Assembly: GCA_017983755.1 (NCBI GenBank)
Contig: JAGOAU010000006.1
Span: 91,233-155,232, forward strand
Reading direction: 5' to 3'
Length of the DNA stretch: 64,000 nt
Source: Azonexus sp.
GTDB taxonomy: Bacteria > Pseudomonadota > Gammaproteobacteria > Burkholderiales > Rhodocyclaceae
Shown piece by piece: positions 22,546-31,868 of the stretch (the stretch's first letter is position 1; each line of letters opens with the position of its first letter). Under the pieces are notes generated by a model, which saw nothing but the letters and a program-made list of their open reading frames with translations, did no database searches and was not told the origin of the DNA. Position numbers and translations under genes: made by a program.

Positions 22546-23547
22546 GTGTCCGCCGCTCCGACCACCATTCTCTACCATGCCGACTGCCCGGACGGTTTCG
22601 GCGCGGCCTACGCGGCGTGGCGTCGCTTTGGCGACACTGCCGCCTACCGCCCGATGCATCACGGTCAACCGTGGGAAATGGCCGAAATTGCCGGACACAC
22701 GGTATACATCCTCGATTTCTCGTTTCCGCCGGAAGTGCTGGAAGCGATGGCCGCCCGCGCCAGCGCGGTCATCCAGATCGATCACCACGCCTCGGCGCGC
22801 CGGCCATGGGCCGATCGCCTGACCAAAACGACGGACGGCGGCGAAAGCTGCCGGCATCAAGCGCTGCCGCTCACCGTGATCTTCGACCTCGGCAAATCGG
22901 GCGCCCGGCTGGCCTGGGAATACTTCCATCCGGCGGCGCCCTTGCCGCTCATCCTGCGCCATGTCGAAGACATGGATATGTGGCGTTTCGCACTGCCGGA
23001 AACGCGCGCCGTCGGACGTGCATTGCGCCTGCTTGCCTTCGATTTCACGGCCTGGCATGAACTGATCCAGAACACGCCAGATCCCGAAGCCCCGCGCTAC
23101 AAGGCGCTCGTCGCCGAGGGGGAAGCCATCGAGCGCTTCTTCCGGATCGAGGTCGAGCGGCTGGCGCACAGCCGTCTCGTCATGGCGGCGCAGCTGCGCG
23201 GCGAACCGGTCGATTCCTTGCAGGTTCGGCGCCACGGCCTGCCGACGATCATCGACGAAGAGCATGCCTGGCGCGCAGTCGAGGGTCTGGCGATCAACGC
23301 CAGCGTGCTGTTCGCATCCGAATTGGGCAACCAGCTTGCCGAACGCAGCGGCACCTTCGGCCTGGTCTGGCAACTCGACGCGGACGGCGAAGCGAAGTGT
23401 TCCTTGCGCTCGAAGGGAAACGTCGATGTAGCGGAAATCGCTACCCGCTACGGTGGCGGCGGACACCCGAACGCCGCCGGTTTCCGCCTGCTGTTCGCCC
23501 GTTTTGCGAGCGAAATTCTCGGCAAATTATGTTATAAATCAGATTAA
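22546..23547 (+). CDS. DHH/DHHA1 family phosphoesterase
   Basis: A 333-residue protein of the DHH superfamily. The N-terminal metal centre shows HADCPDGFGA (about residues 11-20) and QIDHHAS (about 77-83). The C-terminal DHHA1 domain ends with the GGGGHPNAAGF motif. Relatives degrade oligonucleotides or cyclic dinucleotides; this shorter, exopolyphosphatase-related type has no firmly known substrate. The start is GTG, four bases after slyX. Confidence 0.9.
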   Translation: MSAAPTTILYHADCPDGFGAAYAAWRRFGDTAAYRPMHHGQPWEMAEIAGHTVYILDFSFPPEVLEAMAARASAVIQIDHHASARRPWADRLTKTTDGGESCRHQALPLTVIFDLGKSGARLAWEYFHPAAPLPLILRHVEDMDMWRFALPETRAVGRALRLLAFDFTAWHELIQNTPDPEAPRYKALVAEGEAIERFFRIEVERLAHSRLVMAAQLRGEPVDSLQVRRHGLPTIIDEEHAWRAVEGLAINASVLFASELGNQLAERSGTFGLVWQLDADGEAKCSLRSKGNVDVAEIATRYGGGGHPNAAGFRLLFARFASEILGKLCYKSD

Positions 23548-23584
23548 CTAAAAATTATAAACCAATGATTTACAATCATATCAT

Positions 23585-23669
23585 TGGTGCCCAGGAAGGG
23601 ACTCGAACCCCCACACCTTGCGGCGCCAGAACCTAAATCTGGTGCGTCTACCAATTTCGCCACCTGGGC
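23585..23669 (-). tRNA. tRNA-Leu (TAG)
   Basis: An 85-base type II tRNA on the minus strand. The acceptor stem GCCCAGG pairs with CCTGGGC, the discriminator is A, and CCA is encoded. The anticodon stem CCAGA/TCTGG holds loop TTTAGGT, anticodon TAG. The variable arm is long as expected for Leu. Confidence 0.95.
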
Positions 23670-23721
23670 AAGCGGGCGGATTCTACCACCCCGACTGCCT
23701 TAACCCTATACTCCGCGGCCG

Positions 23722-24531
23722 ATGTCCGTCGATCACTACGAAAACTTCCCCGTAGCTTCCTTCCTCGTCCCGGCGCCGCTGCGTCGGCCGATCGAGGTGA
23801 TCTACCGTTTCGCCCGCAGCGCGGACGATATCGCCGACGAAGGCGACGCCTCGCCCGAGGAACGCCTGGCCGGGCTGGCGGCATACCAGGCGGAACTCGA
23901 CCGCATTGCCGCCGGCGCCGCGCCGCAGACGCCGCTGTTTCTTGCGCTGGCCGATGTCATCCACCGGCATGGGTTGCCGCTTCAGCTATTCCGCGACCTG
24001 CTCGACGCCTTCGCCCAGGATGTCGTCAAGAAACGCTACGCCGACTATCCGGAACTGCTCGACTACTGCCGCCGTTCGGCTAACCCGGTCGGCCGCCTGG
24101 TGCTGCATCTGTTCGACCGCACCGAGCCGGAACATCTGGAGCAATCCGACTGCATCTGCACGGCGCTGCAACTGATCAACTTCTGGCAGGATGTTGCGGT
24201 CGACTGGCAAAAGGACCGTGTTTACATCCCGCAGACCGATTTTCCGCACTTCAGGGTGGGTGAAGCCGACATCGCCGCCGGCCGCTGGTCGGCCAACTGG
24301 GCAGCGCTGATGGATTTCGAGATCGACCGGGCGCAGGCCCTGATGCGGCGAGGCGCCCCGCTGGTCCACGCCCTGCCCGGCCGCCTCGGCTGGGAAATCC
24401 GCCTGACCGTCCAGGGCGGCCTGCGCATCCTCGAACGCATCCGCCAGGTACGCGGCGACGTCTTCCAGCGCCGCCCGCAGCTTGGCAAAAGGGACTGGCT
24501 GGTGCTCGCCGGCCGTTCCCTTACAATGTGA
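23722..24531 (+). CDS. hpnC: Squalene synthase HpnC (hydroxysqualene synthase)
   Basis: HpnC converts presqualene diphosphate to hydroxysqualene in the three-enzyme HpnDCE route from farnesyl diphosphate to squalene. The 269-residue protein has both aspartate-rich motifs of trans-isoprenyl synthases: RSADDIADEGD (about 33-43) and the second around QDVAVDWQKDRVYIP (about 156-170). It is first in a run of seven genes with very short gaps. The second motif coincides with a gapless copy of the dispersed DNA motif (24195-24216). Confidence 0.93.
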   Translation: MSVDHYENFPVASFLVPAPLRRPIEVIYRFARSADDIADEGDASPEERLAGLAAYQAELDRIAAGAAPQTPLFLALADVIHRHGLPLQLFRDLLDAFAQDVVKKRYADYPELLDYCRRSANPVGRLVLHLFDRTEPEHLEQSDCICTALQLINFWQDVAVDWQKDRVYIPQTDFPHFRVGEADIAAGRWSANWAALMDFEIDRAQALMRRGAPLVHALPGRLGWEIRLTVQGGLRILERIRQVRGDVFQRRPQLGKRDWLVLAGRSLTM

Positions 24532-24535
24532 ACCC

Positions 24536-25369
24536 ATGAATCCCCATCAATACTGCCAGGAGAAATGCGCCGCCAGCGGCTCCTCCTTCTATTACAGCTT
24601 CCTTTTCCTGCCCCCCGAGCGCCGGCAAGCCATCATGGCGCTCTACGCCTTCTGCCGCGAAGTCGATGACGTCGTCGACGAATGCAACGATATTTCGATC
24701 GCGTCGACCAAGCTGACTTGGTGGCGCCAGGAAGTCGAGCGCGTCACCGGCGGCCAGCCGACGCATCCGGTGGGATTGGCGCTGCAGGCGGTGAGCGGCC
24801 AGTTCAACCTGCCGAAGGAGCAATTGCTGGAAATCATCGACGGCATGGAGATGGACCTGCAGCAGTCGCGCTATCTCGACTTCAAGAACCTGTCGCTCTA
24901 CTGCTATCGCGTTGCCAGCGTCGTCGGCCTGCTCGCCGCCGAGATCTTCGGCTACCAGGACCGGCAAACGCAGAAATACGCCCACGACCTCGGCATGGCC
25001 TTCCAGCTCACCAACATCATCCGCGACATTGGCGAGGATGCCCGGCGCGGCCGCATCTACCTCCCGATGGATGAGCTCAAGCAGTTCAACGTGCCGGCCG
25101 CCGACATCCTGAACGCCAAATACTCGGACAATTTCACCGCCCTGATGCAGTTCCAGGCCGAGCGCGCCGAGAAATACTACGCCCAGGCTTTTGCCCAGTT
25201 GCCGGCCGTCGACCGCAAGCGCCAGCGCCCCGGCCTGATCATGGCGGCTATCTACCGCACCCTGCTCGACGAGATCAAGCGCGAAAACTTCCAGGTTCTG
25301 CACCAGCGCATCGCCCTGACGCCGGTGCGCAAGCTCTGGATCGCCTGGAAAACCTGGGCCTTCGCGTGA
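24536..25369 (+). CDS. hpnD: Presqualene diphosphate synthase HpnD
   Basis: HpnD condenses two farnesyl diphosphates to presqualene diphosphate. The protein is 277 residues. The first Asp-rich motif is REVDDVVDE (about 41-49) and the second is IRDIGEDARRGRIYLP (about 162-177). I chose the ATG of MNPHQYC, four bases after hpnC; an upstream in-frame start only reads back into hpnC. It overlaps hpnE by four bases. Confidence 0.95.
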   Translation: MNPHQYCQEKCAASGSSFYYSFLFLPPERRQAIMALYAFCREVDDVVDECNDISIASTKLTWWRQEVERVTGGQPTHPVGLALQAVSGQFNLPKEQLLEIIDGMEMDLQQSRYLDFKNLSLYCYRVASVVGLLAAEIFGYQDRQTQKYAHDLGMAFQLTNIIRDIGEDARRGRIYLPMDELKQFNVPAADILNAKYSDNFTALMQFQAERAEKYYAQAFAQLPAVDRKRQRPGLIMAAIYRTLLDEIKRENFQVLHQRIALTPVRKLWIAWKTWAFA

Positions 25370-26604
25370 AAGTCGCCGTCATCGGCGGCGGCTGGGCGGG
25401 CATCGCCGCCGCTGTCGAACTGACGGCAAGCGGCGCCACCACCACCCTGTACGAAGCCGGCCGTGCCCTCGGCGGACGGGCGCGCTCGATTGCCATCGAC
25501 GGCCGCACACTGGATAACGGCCAGCACATTCTGCTCGGCGCCTACCGCGACACGCTGGCCCTGATGCGCCAGGTCGGCGCCGACCCCGAACTGCTGCTGG
25601 AACGACGCCCGCTGCAGGTCGTCGATCACACCGGCTTCCGTCTGGCGCTGCCGAAATGGCCGGCGCCGCTCAACGTCGCCTGGGGCCTGCTGTCGGCCCG
25701 CGGCGTCGGCTGGCGCGAAAAGCTGGCGACCGCCTGGTGGATGCAGGGCATCAAGGCTCGCCGTTTCCGCCTGGACGAGGATTGCAGTGTCGCCGAATGG
25801 CTGGACGCCGCCGGCCAGACCGGCGCCTTGCGCCACCACCTGTGGGAACCGCTCTGCCTCGCCGCGCTCAACATCCCCGCCGGGCGCGCCTCGGCCCAGG
25901 TCTTCGCCAACGTGCTGCGCGACAGCCTGGGCAGCGCCCGGCGCGAAGATACCAATCTGCTGCTGCCGCGCGTCGCCCTGGGGCAACTGCTGCCGGAACC
26001 GGCGACACGCTGGTTCGCGGCCAGCGGTGCGACGCTGCGCCTCGGCCACCGTGTCGCCAACTTCGCCCCGCTACCGCATGGCATCGCGGTCGATGGCGAA
26101 ATCCACGATGCTGCGGTCGTCGCCACCGCCCCGCAGCACGCCGGCAAACTATGGCCGGCGCTCGCCGCCGATTTCGATCACGAGCCAATCGTTACGGTCT
26201 ACCTACAATTCGCGGCAAAAACCAGTCTCGCCTTTCCCCTGCAAAAGCAGTCCGGAAACTACGGTCAATGGGTCGTCGACCGCGGCAATGGCCTGCTCGC
26301 CTGCGTGCTCAGCGGCCATGGCGACTGGGAAGCCCTCGCCGAAGCCGAACTGGTCGCCGCGCTCGTCGCGGAACTCGCCCTGCCGACGCTGCCCACCTGG
26401 ACCAGGGTCATCTGCGAGAAGCGCGCCACCTTCGCCTGTCGCCCGAACCTCGCGCGCCCCGATCACCGCACGCCCGACCCGCGCATCCTGCGCGCCGGCG
26501 ACTACAGCTGGGCCGATTACCCGGCGACGCTGGAAGGCGCCGTGCGCAGCGGCCGCCGCGCTGCCCACGCCCTGCTTCGAAATGGCTATAATCCGGCGTC
26601 ATGA
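25366..26604 (+). CDS. hpnE: Hydroxysqualene dehydroxylase HpnE
   Basis: HpnE is an FAD-dependent amine-oxidase-fold enzyme that reduces hydroxysqualene to squalene. The 412-residue protein begins MKVAVIGGGWAGIAAA, a dinucleotide-binding Rossmann motif, and ends with the second FAD contact GDYSWADYPATLEGAVRSG. The start is GTG overlapping the hpnD stop. Its own stop overlaps the pgaA start as ATGA. No squalene-hopene cyclase gene is in this window. A degenerate copy of the dispersed motif is at 26193-26224. Confidence 0.94.
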   Translation: MKVAVIGGGWAGIAAAVELTASGATTTLYEAGRALGGRARSIAIDGRTLDNGQHILLGAYRDTLALMRQVGADPELLLERRPLQVVDHTGFRLALPKWPAPLNVAWGLLSARGVGWREKLATAWWMQGIKARRFRLDEDCSVAEWLDAAGQTGALRHHLWEPLCLAALNIPAGRASAQVFANVLRDSLGSARREDTNLLLPRVALGQLLPEPATRWFAASGATLRLGHRVANFAPLPHGIAVDGEIHDAAVVATAPQHAGKLWPALAADFDHEPIVTVYLQFAAKTSLAFPLQKQSGNYGQWVVDRGNGLLACVLSGHGDWEALAEAELVAALVAELALPTLPTWTRVICEKRATFACRPNLARPDHRTPDPRILRAGDYSWADYPATLEGAVRSGRRAAHALLRNGYNPAS

Positions 26605-28613
26605 ACCGTCTGCGCCCCGTCCTGCTGCTCTCCATCGGCCTCGCTGCCACGGCCGTCGACGCCGGCGAGGAGTGGGTAATGCCGCCCCGGGCGAAGTACG
26701 CCGTTCCGTCCCCTGCCCCGGTTGTCGTCGGCGAGGACTGGGCCGTAAAACTCGGCCAGCAACTCACCCTCCTGAAACAGCAGCCGGATAACCGCGGCGC
26801 GCGCAAGGCCGCCTGGGTCGCCGCCATGCGCCTCGGCCTCTTCGCCCAGGCTGCCGCGCTGGAAGCACCGCTGTCGGCCGACGAGCGCCGGGCGATGGAG
26901 GGCGACCGCATCGCCCTCGACATCCGCTACGGCATCGTCGACCGCAACACCCTGCGCGGACCGGAACGCTTTTTGCACCTCGACCAGGCGTTGACCGCAA
27001 CCGACCCGCTCGCCGCCGAATTTTTCGCCGGCAAGGCGCCGGATGCCGAAGACCAGCGCCGCCTGACCGACCGCCTCAGCGCGCTGGCCGCCCGCCGCCG
27101 CGCCGCCGATGCGGTCGAGCTCTACGAAACCCTGCGCCGGCGCGACATCCCCGTGCCGTTGTGGGCCGAGCGCGACATCGCCGGCAGCTACCTCGAATTG
27201 CGCCGCCCGCAGGAAGCGCTGGCCCTCTACCAACGGGTGGTCGACGCCAACCCGGACGATTTCGACGCCAACCTCGGCCTTTTCTACGCGCTCGTCGAAA
27301 CCGAGCAACTCGACGCCGCCACCGAACACATCGACCGCTTCGCCGCCCAACTGCCGGAACGCCGCCACCTCGACGGCCGCTACAACGGCGAGCGTCTGAG
27401 CGCCGACATCACGGCGGACCGCGTGCGCCTCTTCGCCGACCGCCTCGCCGAAGCGCAGGCCCGCATCGACGCCCGCCAAGACACCATCCCCTACAACAGC
27501 GAGGCGCGCCAGTCCTCAGCCAGCCTCGCCCTGGCCCGCGGCTGGCCGCGGCAGGGCGACGAGATGCTGCGCCGCACGCTTGGCTCCGATCCGATCAACC
27601 CGGCGCTGCACGCCGACCTTTCCGAAAACCGCCTGACCCTCCAGGACTGGCCGGCTGCCCGCGCCGCGCTCGACTACGCCACCGGCCTCGACCCGGACAA
27701 CGGCGCCGTGCGCCGCGCCCGCCGTAGTTACGAGCTGTACGACAGCTACGAACTCTATATCGAAGCCGGCTACGGCGAAGGCCAGGACGTCAATTACTTC
27801 GGCAGCCGCGACTGGTCGATCGACAGCTTTCTCTACAGCCGCCCGCTTGACGACAACTGGCGAGTCTTCGCCCACAACTATTCCGCCAGCGCGGATTTCT
27901 ATGGCGAAAAACAGACCTGGATCCGCAGCGGCGCCGGTGCCGAATGGCGCCACCTCGGCTGGCGGCTGACCGGCGAGATGAATGGCGGCAGCGGCGTCAA
28001 GGCCGGCGCCACCGGCACCGCGCGCTGGAAGCCCGACGACTACTGGACCTTTTACGGCGGTGCCGAAAGCGTGACCAACCAGATCCCGCTGCGCGCCGTT
28101 GCCGACGGTATTTACGCCAGCCGGGTCAGCCTCGGCACCGACTGGCAGCAGAACGAATCGCGCAAGCTGGCACTCGGCGTGTTTTCCAGCGACTTCTCCG
28201 ACGGCAACCTGCGCACCGGCGTCAACACCGCGTGGTTCGAGCGCTGGGCCAGCGGGCCGAAATGGATGTTCGAGACCACCCTTGGCGCCGACGCCTCGCG
28301 CAATTCGCTGGATACCAGCGTTAATTACTTCAACCCGAAAAGCGACCGTTCCCTGTGGTTGACCGCAGCCGTCGAAAACCTCACCTGGCGCAGCTACGAC
28401 CACGCCTTCCGCCAGCGCCTGGCGCTGACCGGCGGCACCTACTGGCAGGAAGGCTACGACGCCGGCGCCATCGAGGCCATCGAATACAGCCACCGCTGGG
28501 AACTCGACCGCGATCTCTCGCTGCGCTACGGCATCGGCCGTATGCTGCGCCCCTACGATGGCGAACGCGAAGGACGCACCTTCGCCAACCTGGTCCTGCT
28601 ATGGCGCTTCTGA
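26601..28613 (+). CDS. pgaA: Poly-N-acetylglucosamine export porin PgaA
   Basis: PgaA is the outer-membrane secretin-like barrel that exports poly-beta-1,6-N-acetylglucosamine. The 670-residue protein has a signal peptide (about 1-21), periplasmic TPR repeats (about 50-370), and a C-terminal beta-barrel ending LLWRF, with a final aromatic residue as barrel proteins require. The length is somewhat below the E. coli protein (about 800). The start overlaps the hpnE stop and its own end overlaps pgaB by 13 bases. Confidence 0.92.
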   Translation: MNRLRPVLLLSIGLAATAVDAGEEWVMPPRAKYAVPSPAPVVVGEDWAVKLGQQLTLLKQQPDNRGARKAAWVAAMRLGLFAQAAALEAPLSADERRAMEGDRIALDIRYGIVDRNTLRGPERFLHLDQALTATDPLAAEFFAGKAPDAEDQRRLTDRLSALAARRRAADAVELYETLRRRDIPVPLWAERDIAGSYLELRRPQEALALYQRVVDANPDDFDANLGLFYALVETEQLDAATEHIDRFAAQLPERRHLDGRYNGERLSADITADRVRLFADRLAEAQARIDARQDTIPYNSEARQSSASLALARGWPRQGDEMLRRTLGSDPINPALHADLSENRLTLQDWPAARAALDYATGLDPDNGAVRRARRSYELYDSYELYIEAGYGEGQDVNYFGSRDWSIDSFLYSRPLDDNWRVFAHNYSASADFYGEKQTWIRSGAGAEWRHLGWRLTGEMNGGSGVKAGATGTARWKPDDYWTFYGGAESVTNQIPLRAVADGIYASRVSLGTDWQQNESRKLALGVFSSDFSDGNLRTGVNTAWFERWASGPKWMFETTLGADASRNSLDTSVNYFNPKSDRSLWLTAAVENLTWRSYDHAFRQRLALTGGTYWQEGYDAGAIEAIEYSHRWELDRDLSLRYGIGRMLRPYDGEREGRTFANLVLLWRF

Positions 28614-30142
28614 TCCGCACCCTCCTCGCCGCCCTGCTGGCGCTCGCCGCCGCGCTGGCAACGGCCGCCGACGCCCGCTTCATGGCGCTGAGCTACCACG
28701 AGGTCCTCGCCGACGACGAACCGGCGACGCCGACCGCCGTCCGCGCCAGCGACCTCGCCCGCCAGTTCGCCTGGCTCCAGGCCAACGGCTACCACCCGGT
28801 CAGCGTCGAGCAGATCCTCGCCGCCCGCGCCGGCGGCCCGCCACTGCCGCCCAACGCCATCCTGCTGAGTTTCGACGACGGGTTTCTCGATGTTTACACC
28901 CGCGCCTTCCCGCTGCTCAAGCTGTTCAACTACCCGGCAGTAATCGCCCTGGTCGGCAAATGGATGGACGTTCCCGCCGGCCAGATGGTCGACTACGACG
29001 GCAAGCCCGTGCCGCGCAGCAAATTCCTGAACTGGGAGCAGGTGCGCGAGATGCAGGCTTCCGGGCTGATCGAAGTCGCCTCGCATTCCTACGACCTGCA
29101 CCACGGCATCCCCGCCAACCCGCAGGGCAACACCCAGCCGGCGGCGACCACGCGCCTGTATGCGAACGGCCGCTACGAGGACGACACCGCCTACCTCGCC
29201 CGCCTGCGCCACGATCTCCGCGACAGCATCAGCCAGCACACCGGCAAGGCGCCGCGCATCATCGTCTGGCCCTACGGGCGCAGCAACCTGGCCGCCCAGC
29301 AAGTCGCTGCGGAACTCGGCATGCCCATCGGCCTGACCTTGATCGACGGCTTCAACGACGCCGCCACGCCGACGGCCGTCTGGAAACGCCAGCTGATCGA
29401 GAACAGCCCGTCGCTGCAGGCCTTCGCCGAAATGCTGCGCGTCACCTGGGATCCCAGCCCGGCGCGCAGCGTGCGGGTCGATCCCGGCACATGGCCGCCC
29501 GGCGAGGACGGCCTTTCGCCGACCCTCGACCGCCTGCTGACGCTTAGTCCCAACATCGCCTTCGTGCGGCCGGCCGTCGTCCGCGACGGCCGTGAAATGG
29601 CCCTGTTTCCGACGAAACTGCGCCCGGTCGCGGCCGACCAGCTGAACCACATCGCCTGGCAGACCGAACGCCGGGCCGGAGTCCCGGTCTTCATCGACCT
29701 GCCGGATGCCTGGCTGGACGAACCGGAACTGGTCGCCGACCTCGCCCGCCAGGTCAATTTCGCCGGCCTGCGCGTGCGCGCCGCGCCGGACAGCGCCGCC
29801 GCCGAGCGCATCCGCCAGGCGGCCGGACGCTGGGTCTGGCCGTTGCAGATGGCCTACGCCGTCGACCAGCCGCCGACACCGGCGCAATGGGCGCGCCTGC
29901 GCGCTGGCGATCTGGTCGTGCTCGCCGCTAGCGAGGAGAACATTGCCGCCGTGCCCCGGGAAATGGCCGGGCGCGTCGTCTTCGAATTCGACCCGTCGCT
30001 GCCGCCGGCGAACATCGCCCGCCGCATGAACCGTCTCGAAGCCGATGGCTTCCGCCAGTTCGGCGTCGCCGGCTTTCCGGAGAGCCTGTTGGGCCCGATC
30101 TTTCCTTCACTCTCGCTGCGCTGGCAGCCGCAACTGCGATGA
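28601..30142 (+). CDS. pgaB: Poly-N-acetylglucosamine N-deacetylase PgaB (short form)
   Basis: PgaB partly deacetylates the polymer in the periplasm so that it can be exported. The N-terminus is a cleavable-looking signal peptide without a lipobox Cys. The CE4 deacetylase domain (about 25-275) shows ALSYHEV, LSFDDG, ASHSYDLHHG and WPYG. The C-terminal part is about 235 residues, whereas E. coli PgaB (672 residues, lipoprotein) has about 360. The hydrolase/binding domain is thus shortened. The ATG lies within the last codons of pgaA. Confidence 0.92.
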   Translation: MALLIRTLLAALLALAAALATAADARFMALSYHEVLADDEPATPTAVRASDLARQFAWLQANGYHPVSVEQILAARAGGPPLPPNAILLSFDDGFLDVYTRAFPLLKLFNYPAVIALVGKWMDVPAGQMVDYDGKPVPRSKFLNWEQVREMQASGLIEVASHSYDLHHGIPANPQGNTQPAATTRLYANGRYEDDTAYLARLRHDLRDSISQHTGKAPRIIVWPYGRSNLAAQQVAAELGMPIGLTLIDGFNDAATPTAVWKRQLIENSPSLQAFAEMLRVTWDPSPARSVRVDPGTWPPGEDGLSPTLDRLLTLSPNIAFVRPAVVRDGREMALFPTKLRPVAADQLNHIAWQTERRAGVPVFIDLPDAWLDEPELVADLARQVNFAGLRVRAAPDSAAAERIRQAAGRWVWPLQMAYAVDQPPTPAQWARLRAGDLVVLAASEENIAAVPREMAGRVVFEFDPSLPPANIARRMNRLEADGFRQFGVAGFPESLLGPIFPSLSLRWQPQLR

Positions 30143-31422
30143 CGCCGCTACCCGTCCTGCTCGGCGACGTCTGGGGCGCCATCCTCGCCTACGTCTTCTT
30201 TTACCCGGTGCTGATGTCGGTGGTCTGGATGATCGGCGGCATTGCGTTTTACCTGCGTTTCGAGCGTTTACCGCACCGCATCGTCAACCAGCCGCCGCCG
30301 CGCGACGACTATCCGCTGATTGCCGTCCTCGTGCCCTGCTACAACGAGGAGGCGCACGTCGACGAAACCGTCGAAGCGCTGATGGAGCTGGAATATCCGA
30401 ATTTCGAGGTAGTCGCCATCAACGACGGCAGCCGCGACCGCACCGGCGAACTGCTCAACGCGCTGGCCACCCGCTTCCCGAAACTGCGAGTCGTGCATCA
30501 GCTGGAAAACCAGGGCAAGGCGGTCGGCCTCAACACCGCCGCGCTGCTGACCAAGGCGGAGATCCTCGTCGGCATCGACGGCGACGCCCGCCTCGATCCG
30601 CATTCGCTGCACTGGCTGGTGCGCCATTTCGATGACCACGAGGTCGGCGCCGTGACCGGCAACCCGCGCGTGCGCAACCGGTCTACGCTGCTCGGGCGCA
30701 TCCAGGTCGGCGAATTCTCGTCGATCGTCGGCCTGATCAAGCGTGCCCAGCGTTCGGTCGGCCTGATCTTTACCGTCTCCGGCGTCATCACCGCCTTCCG
30801 CCGCAGCGCGCTGCACGAAGTCGGTTACTGGAGCCCGGAGAAGCTGACCGAAGACGTTGACATCTCGTGGAAACTGCAACTTGCCGGCTGGGAAGTCCGC
30901 TTCGAACCGCGCGCGCTGTGCTGGATCCTCATGCCGGAAACCCTGGGCGGCCTGTGGAAGCAACGCCTGCGCTGGTCGATGGGCGGCACCCAGGTACTGC
31001 TCGACTACTGGCCGCAGCTGTTTTCGCTGAAAAACCTGCGCCTGTGGCCGCTCTGCATCGAGTATTCGATGAGCATTCTCTGGGCTTGCCTGTTCTCGTT
31101 GCTGGCGGTTTACCGGGGGATCGACCTGATATTTTTCAAGGTGGACCTGCAGAGCGTCCCAATCCTGATGCTCGGCTGGGCCGGCCTGCTGATCGGCACC
31201 ACCTGCATGGTGCAGATCATGCTCAGCCTGGTGCTCGACCGCCCCTACGATCGCGGGCTGCTGAAAAACTACTTCTGGATGATCTGGTATCCGATCATCT
31301 ACTGGGTCATCACCGCTGCGACTTCTGTCATGGCATTACCGAAAATCCTTCTCCGAGACACTGAAAAGCGCGCACGATGGACGAGTCCCGACCGCGGCAT
31401 CAAACCCGACGCCTCCCGCTGA
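30139..31422 (+). CDS. pgaC: Poly-N-acetylglucosamine synthase PgaC
   Basis: PgaC is the inner-membrane processive GT2 glycosyltransferase that polymerises UDP-GlcNAc. The 427-residue protein has an N-terminal membrane segment (about 15-40), the catalytic motifs INDGS, IDGDARLD, LTEDVDIS and KQRLRW (the QxxRW site), and C-terminal membrane segments (about 310-410). It overlaps pgaB by four bases and pgaD by 46 bases. Confidence 0.96.
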   Translation: MTPLPVLLGDVWGAILAYVFFYPVLMSVVWMIGGIAFYLRFERLPHRIVNQPPPRDDYPLIAVLVPCYNEEAHVDETVEALMELEYPNFEVVAINDGSRDRTGELLNALATRFPKLRVVHQLENQGKAVGLNTAALLTKAEILVGIDGDARLDPHSLHWLVRHFDDHEVGAVTGNPRVRNRSTLLGRIQVGEFSSIVGLIKRAQRSVGLIFTVSGVITAFRRSALHEVGYWSPEKLTEDVDISWKLQLAGWEVRFEPRALCWILMPETLGGLWKQRLRWSMGGTQVLLDYWPQLFSLKNLRLWPLCIEYSMSILWACLFSLLAVYRGIDLIFFKVDLQSVPILMLGWAGLLIGTTCMVQIMLSLVLDRPYDRGLLKNYFWMIWYPIIYWVITAATSVMALPKILLRDTEKRARWTSPDRGIKPDASR

Positions 31423-31868
31423 TCATCGAGCGGCCCGACCTCGCGCACCCGCTGCGGCGGGCAATCGGGCTGTTTGTGACGGTACTCGCCTGGCTGCTCT
31501 GGCTGGCGATGTGGATCCCGTTTCTCGCGGCGCTCGGCCGCTATCTCGGCTACGACCTGCCGGAAATCTATTTCCCGAGCCAGATCAGCCTCCACTCGTT
31601 TCTCTCGCTGGTCAATATCCTGCCGACGGTAGTCGGCATTGCCGTTGCATTGGTGATGGCCAGCTATCTCAGGGAAAAAATGAAATCCCGCGCCGACCAG
31701 CGCGACGAGCGCTGGCGCCCGGTCGGCGTCGAGCGCCTGGCAACCGGCCTGGCACTCGATCCCGAACGTCTCGCCGCCTGGCAGGCAGCCCAGGTGCTCT
31801 ACGTGGCGCACGGCCCGCTCGGCCGCGTCACCGACGCCAGCACGACTCAGCCCAGCCGCCCCGACTGA
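31377..31868 (+). CDS. pgaD: Poly-N-acetylglucosamine biosynthesis protein PgaD
   Basis: PgaD is the small membrane partner that PgaC needs for activity; in E. coli the pair is controlled by cyclic-di-GMP. The 163-residue protein has two membrane segments (about 28-55 and 74-100) and a charged cytoplasmic tail. Family similarity is mostly in size, topology and position after pgaC. The 46-base overlap implies translational coupling. Its end overlaps the convergent ABC ATPase gene by 22 bases. Confidence 0.88.
   Translation: MDESRPRHQTRRLPLIIERPDLAHPLRRAIGLFVTVLAWLLWLAMWIPFLAALGRYLGYDLPEIYFPSQISLHSFLSLVNILPTVVGIAVALVMASYLREKMKSRADQRDERWRPVGVERLATGLALDPERLAAWQAAQVLYVAHGPLGRVTDASTTQPSRPD

Noticed and set aside
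20778-22568. Aminopeptidase with a 162-residue N-terminal extension
   Set aside because: The extra part is antisense to the small membrane peptide and slyX and has no family similarity.
24195-24216. HpnC active-site DNA as an independent motif copy
   Set aside because: The sequence codes for the conserved QDVAVDWQKDR segment of the enzyme, so protein constraint alone may explain it. It is mentioned only as a weak gapless copy, not listed as a repeat.
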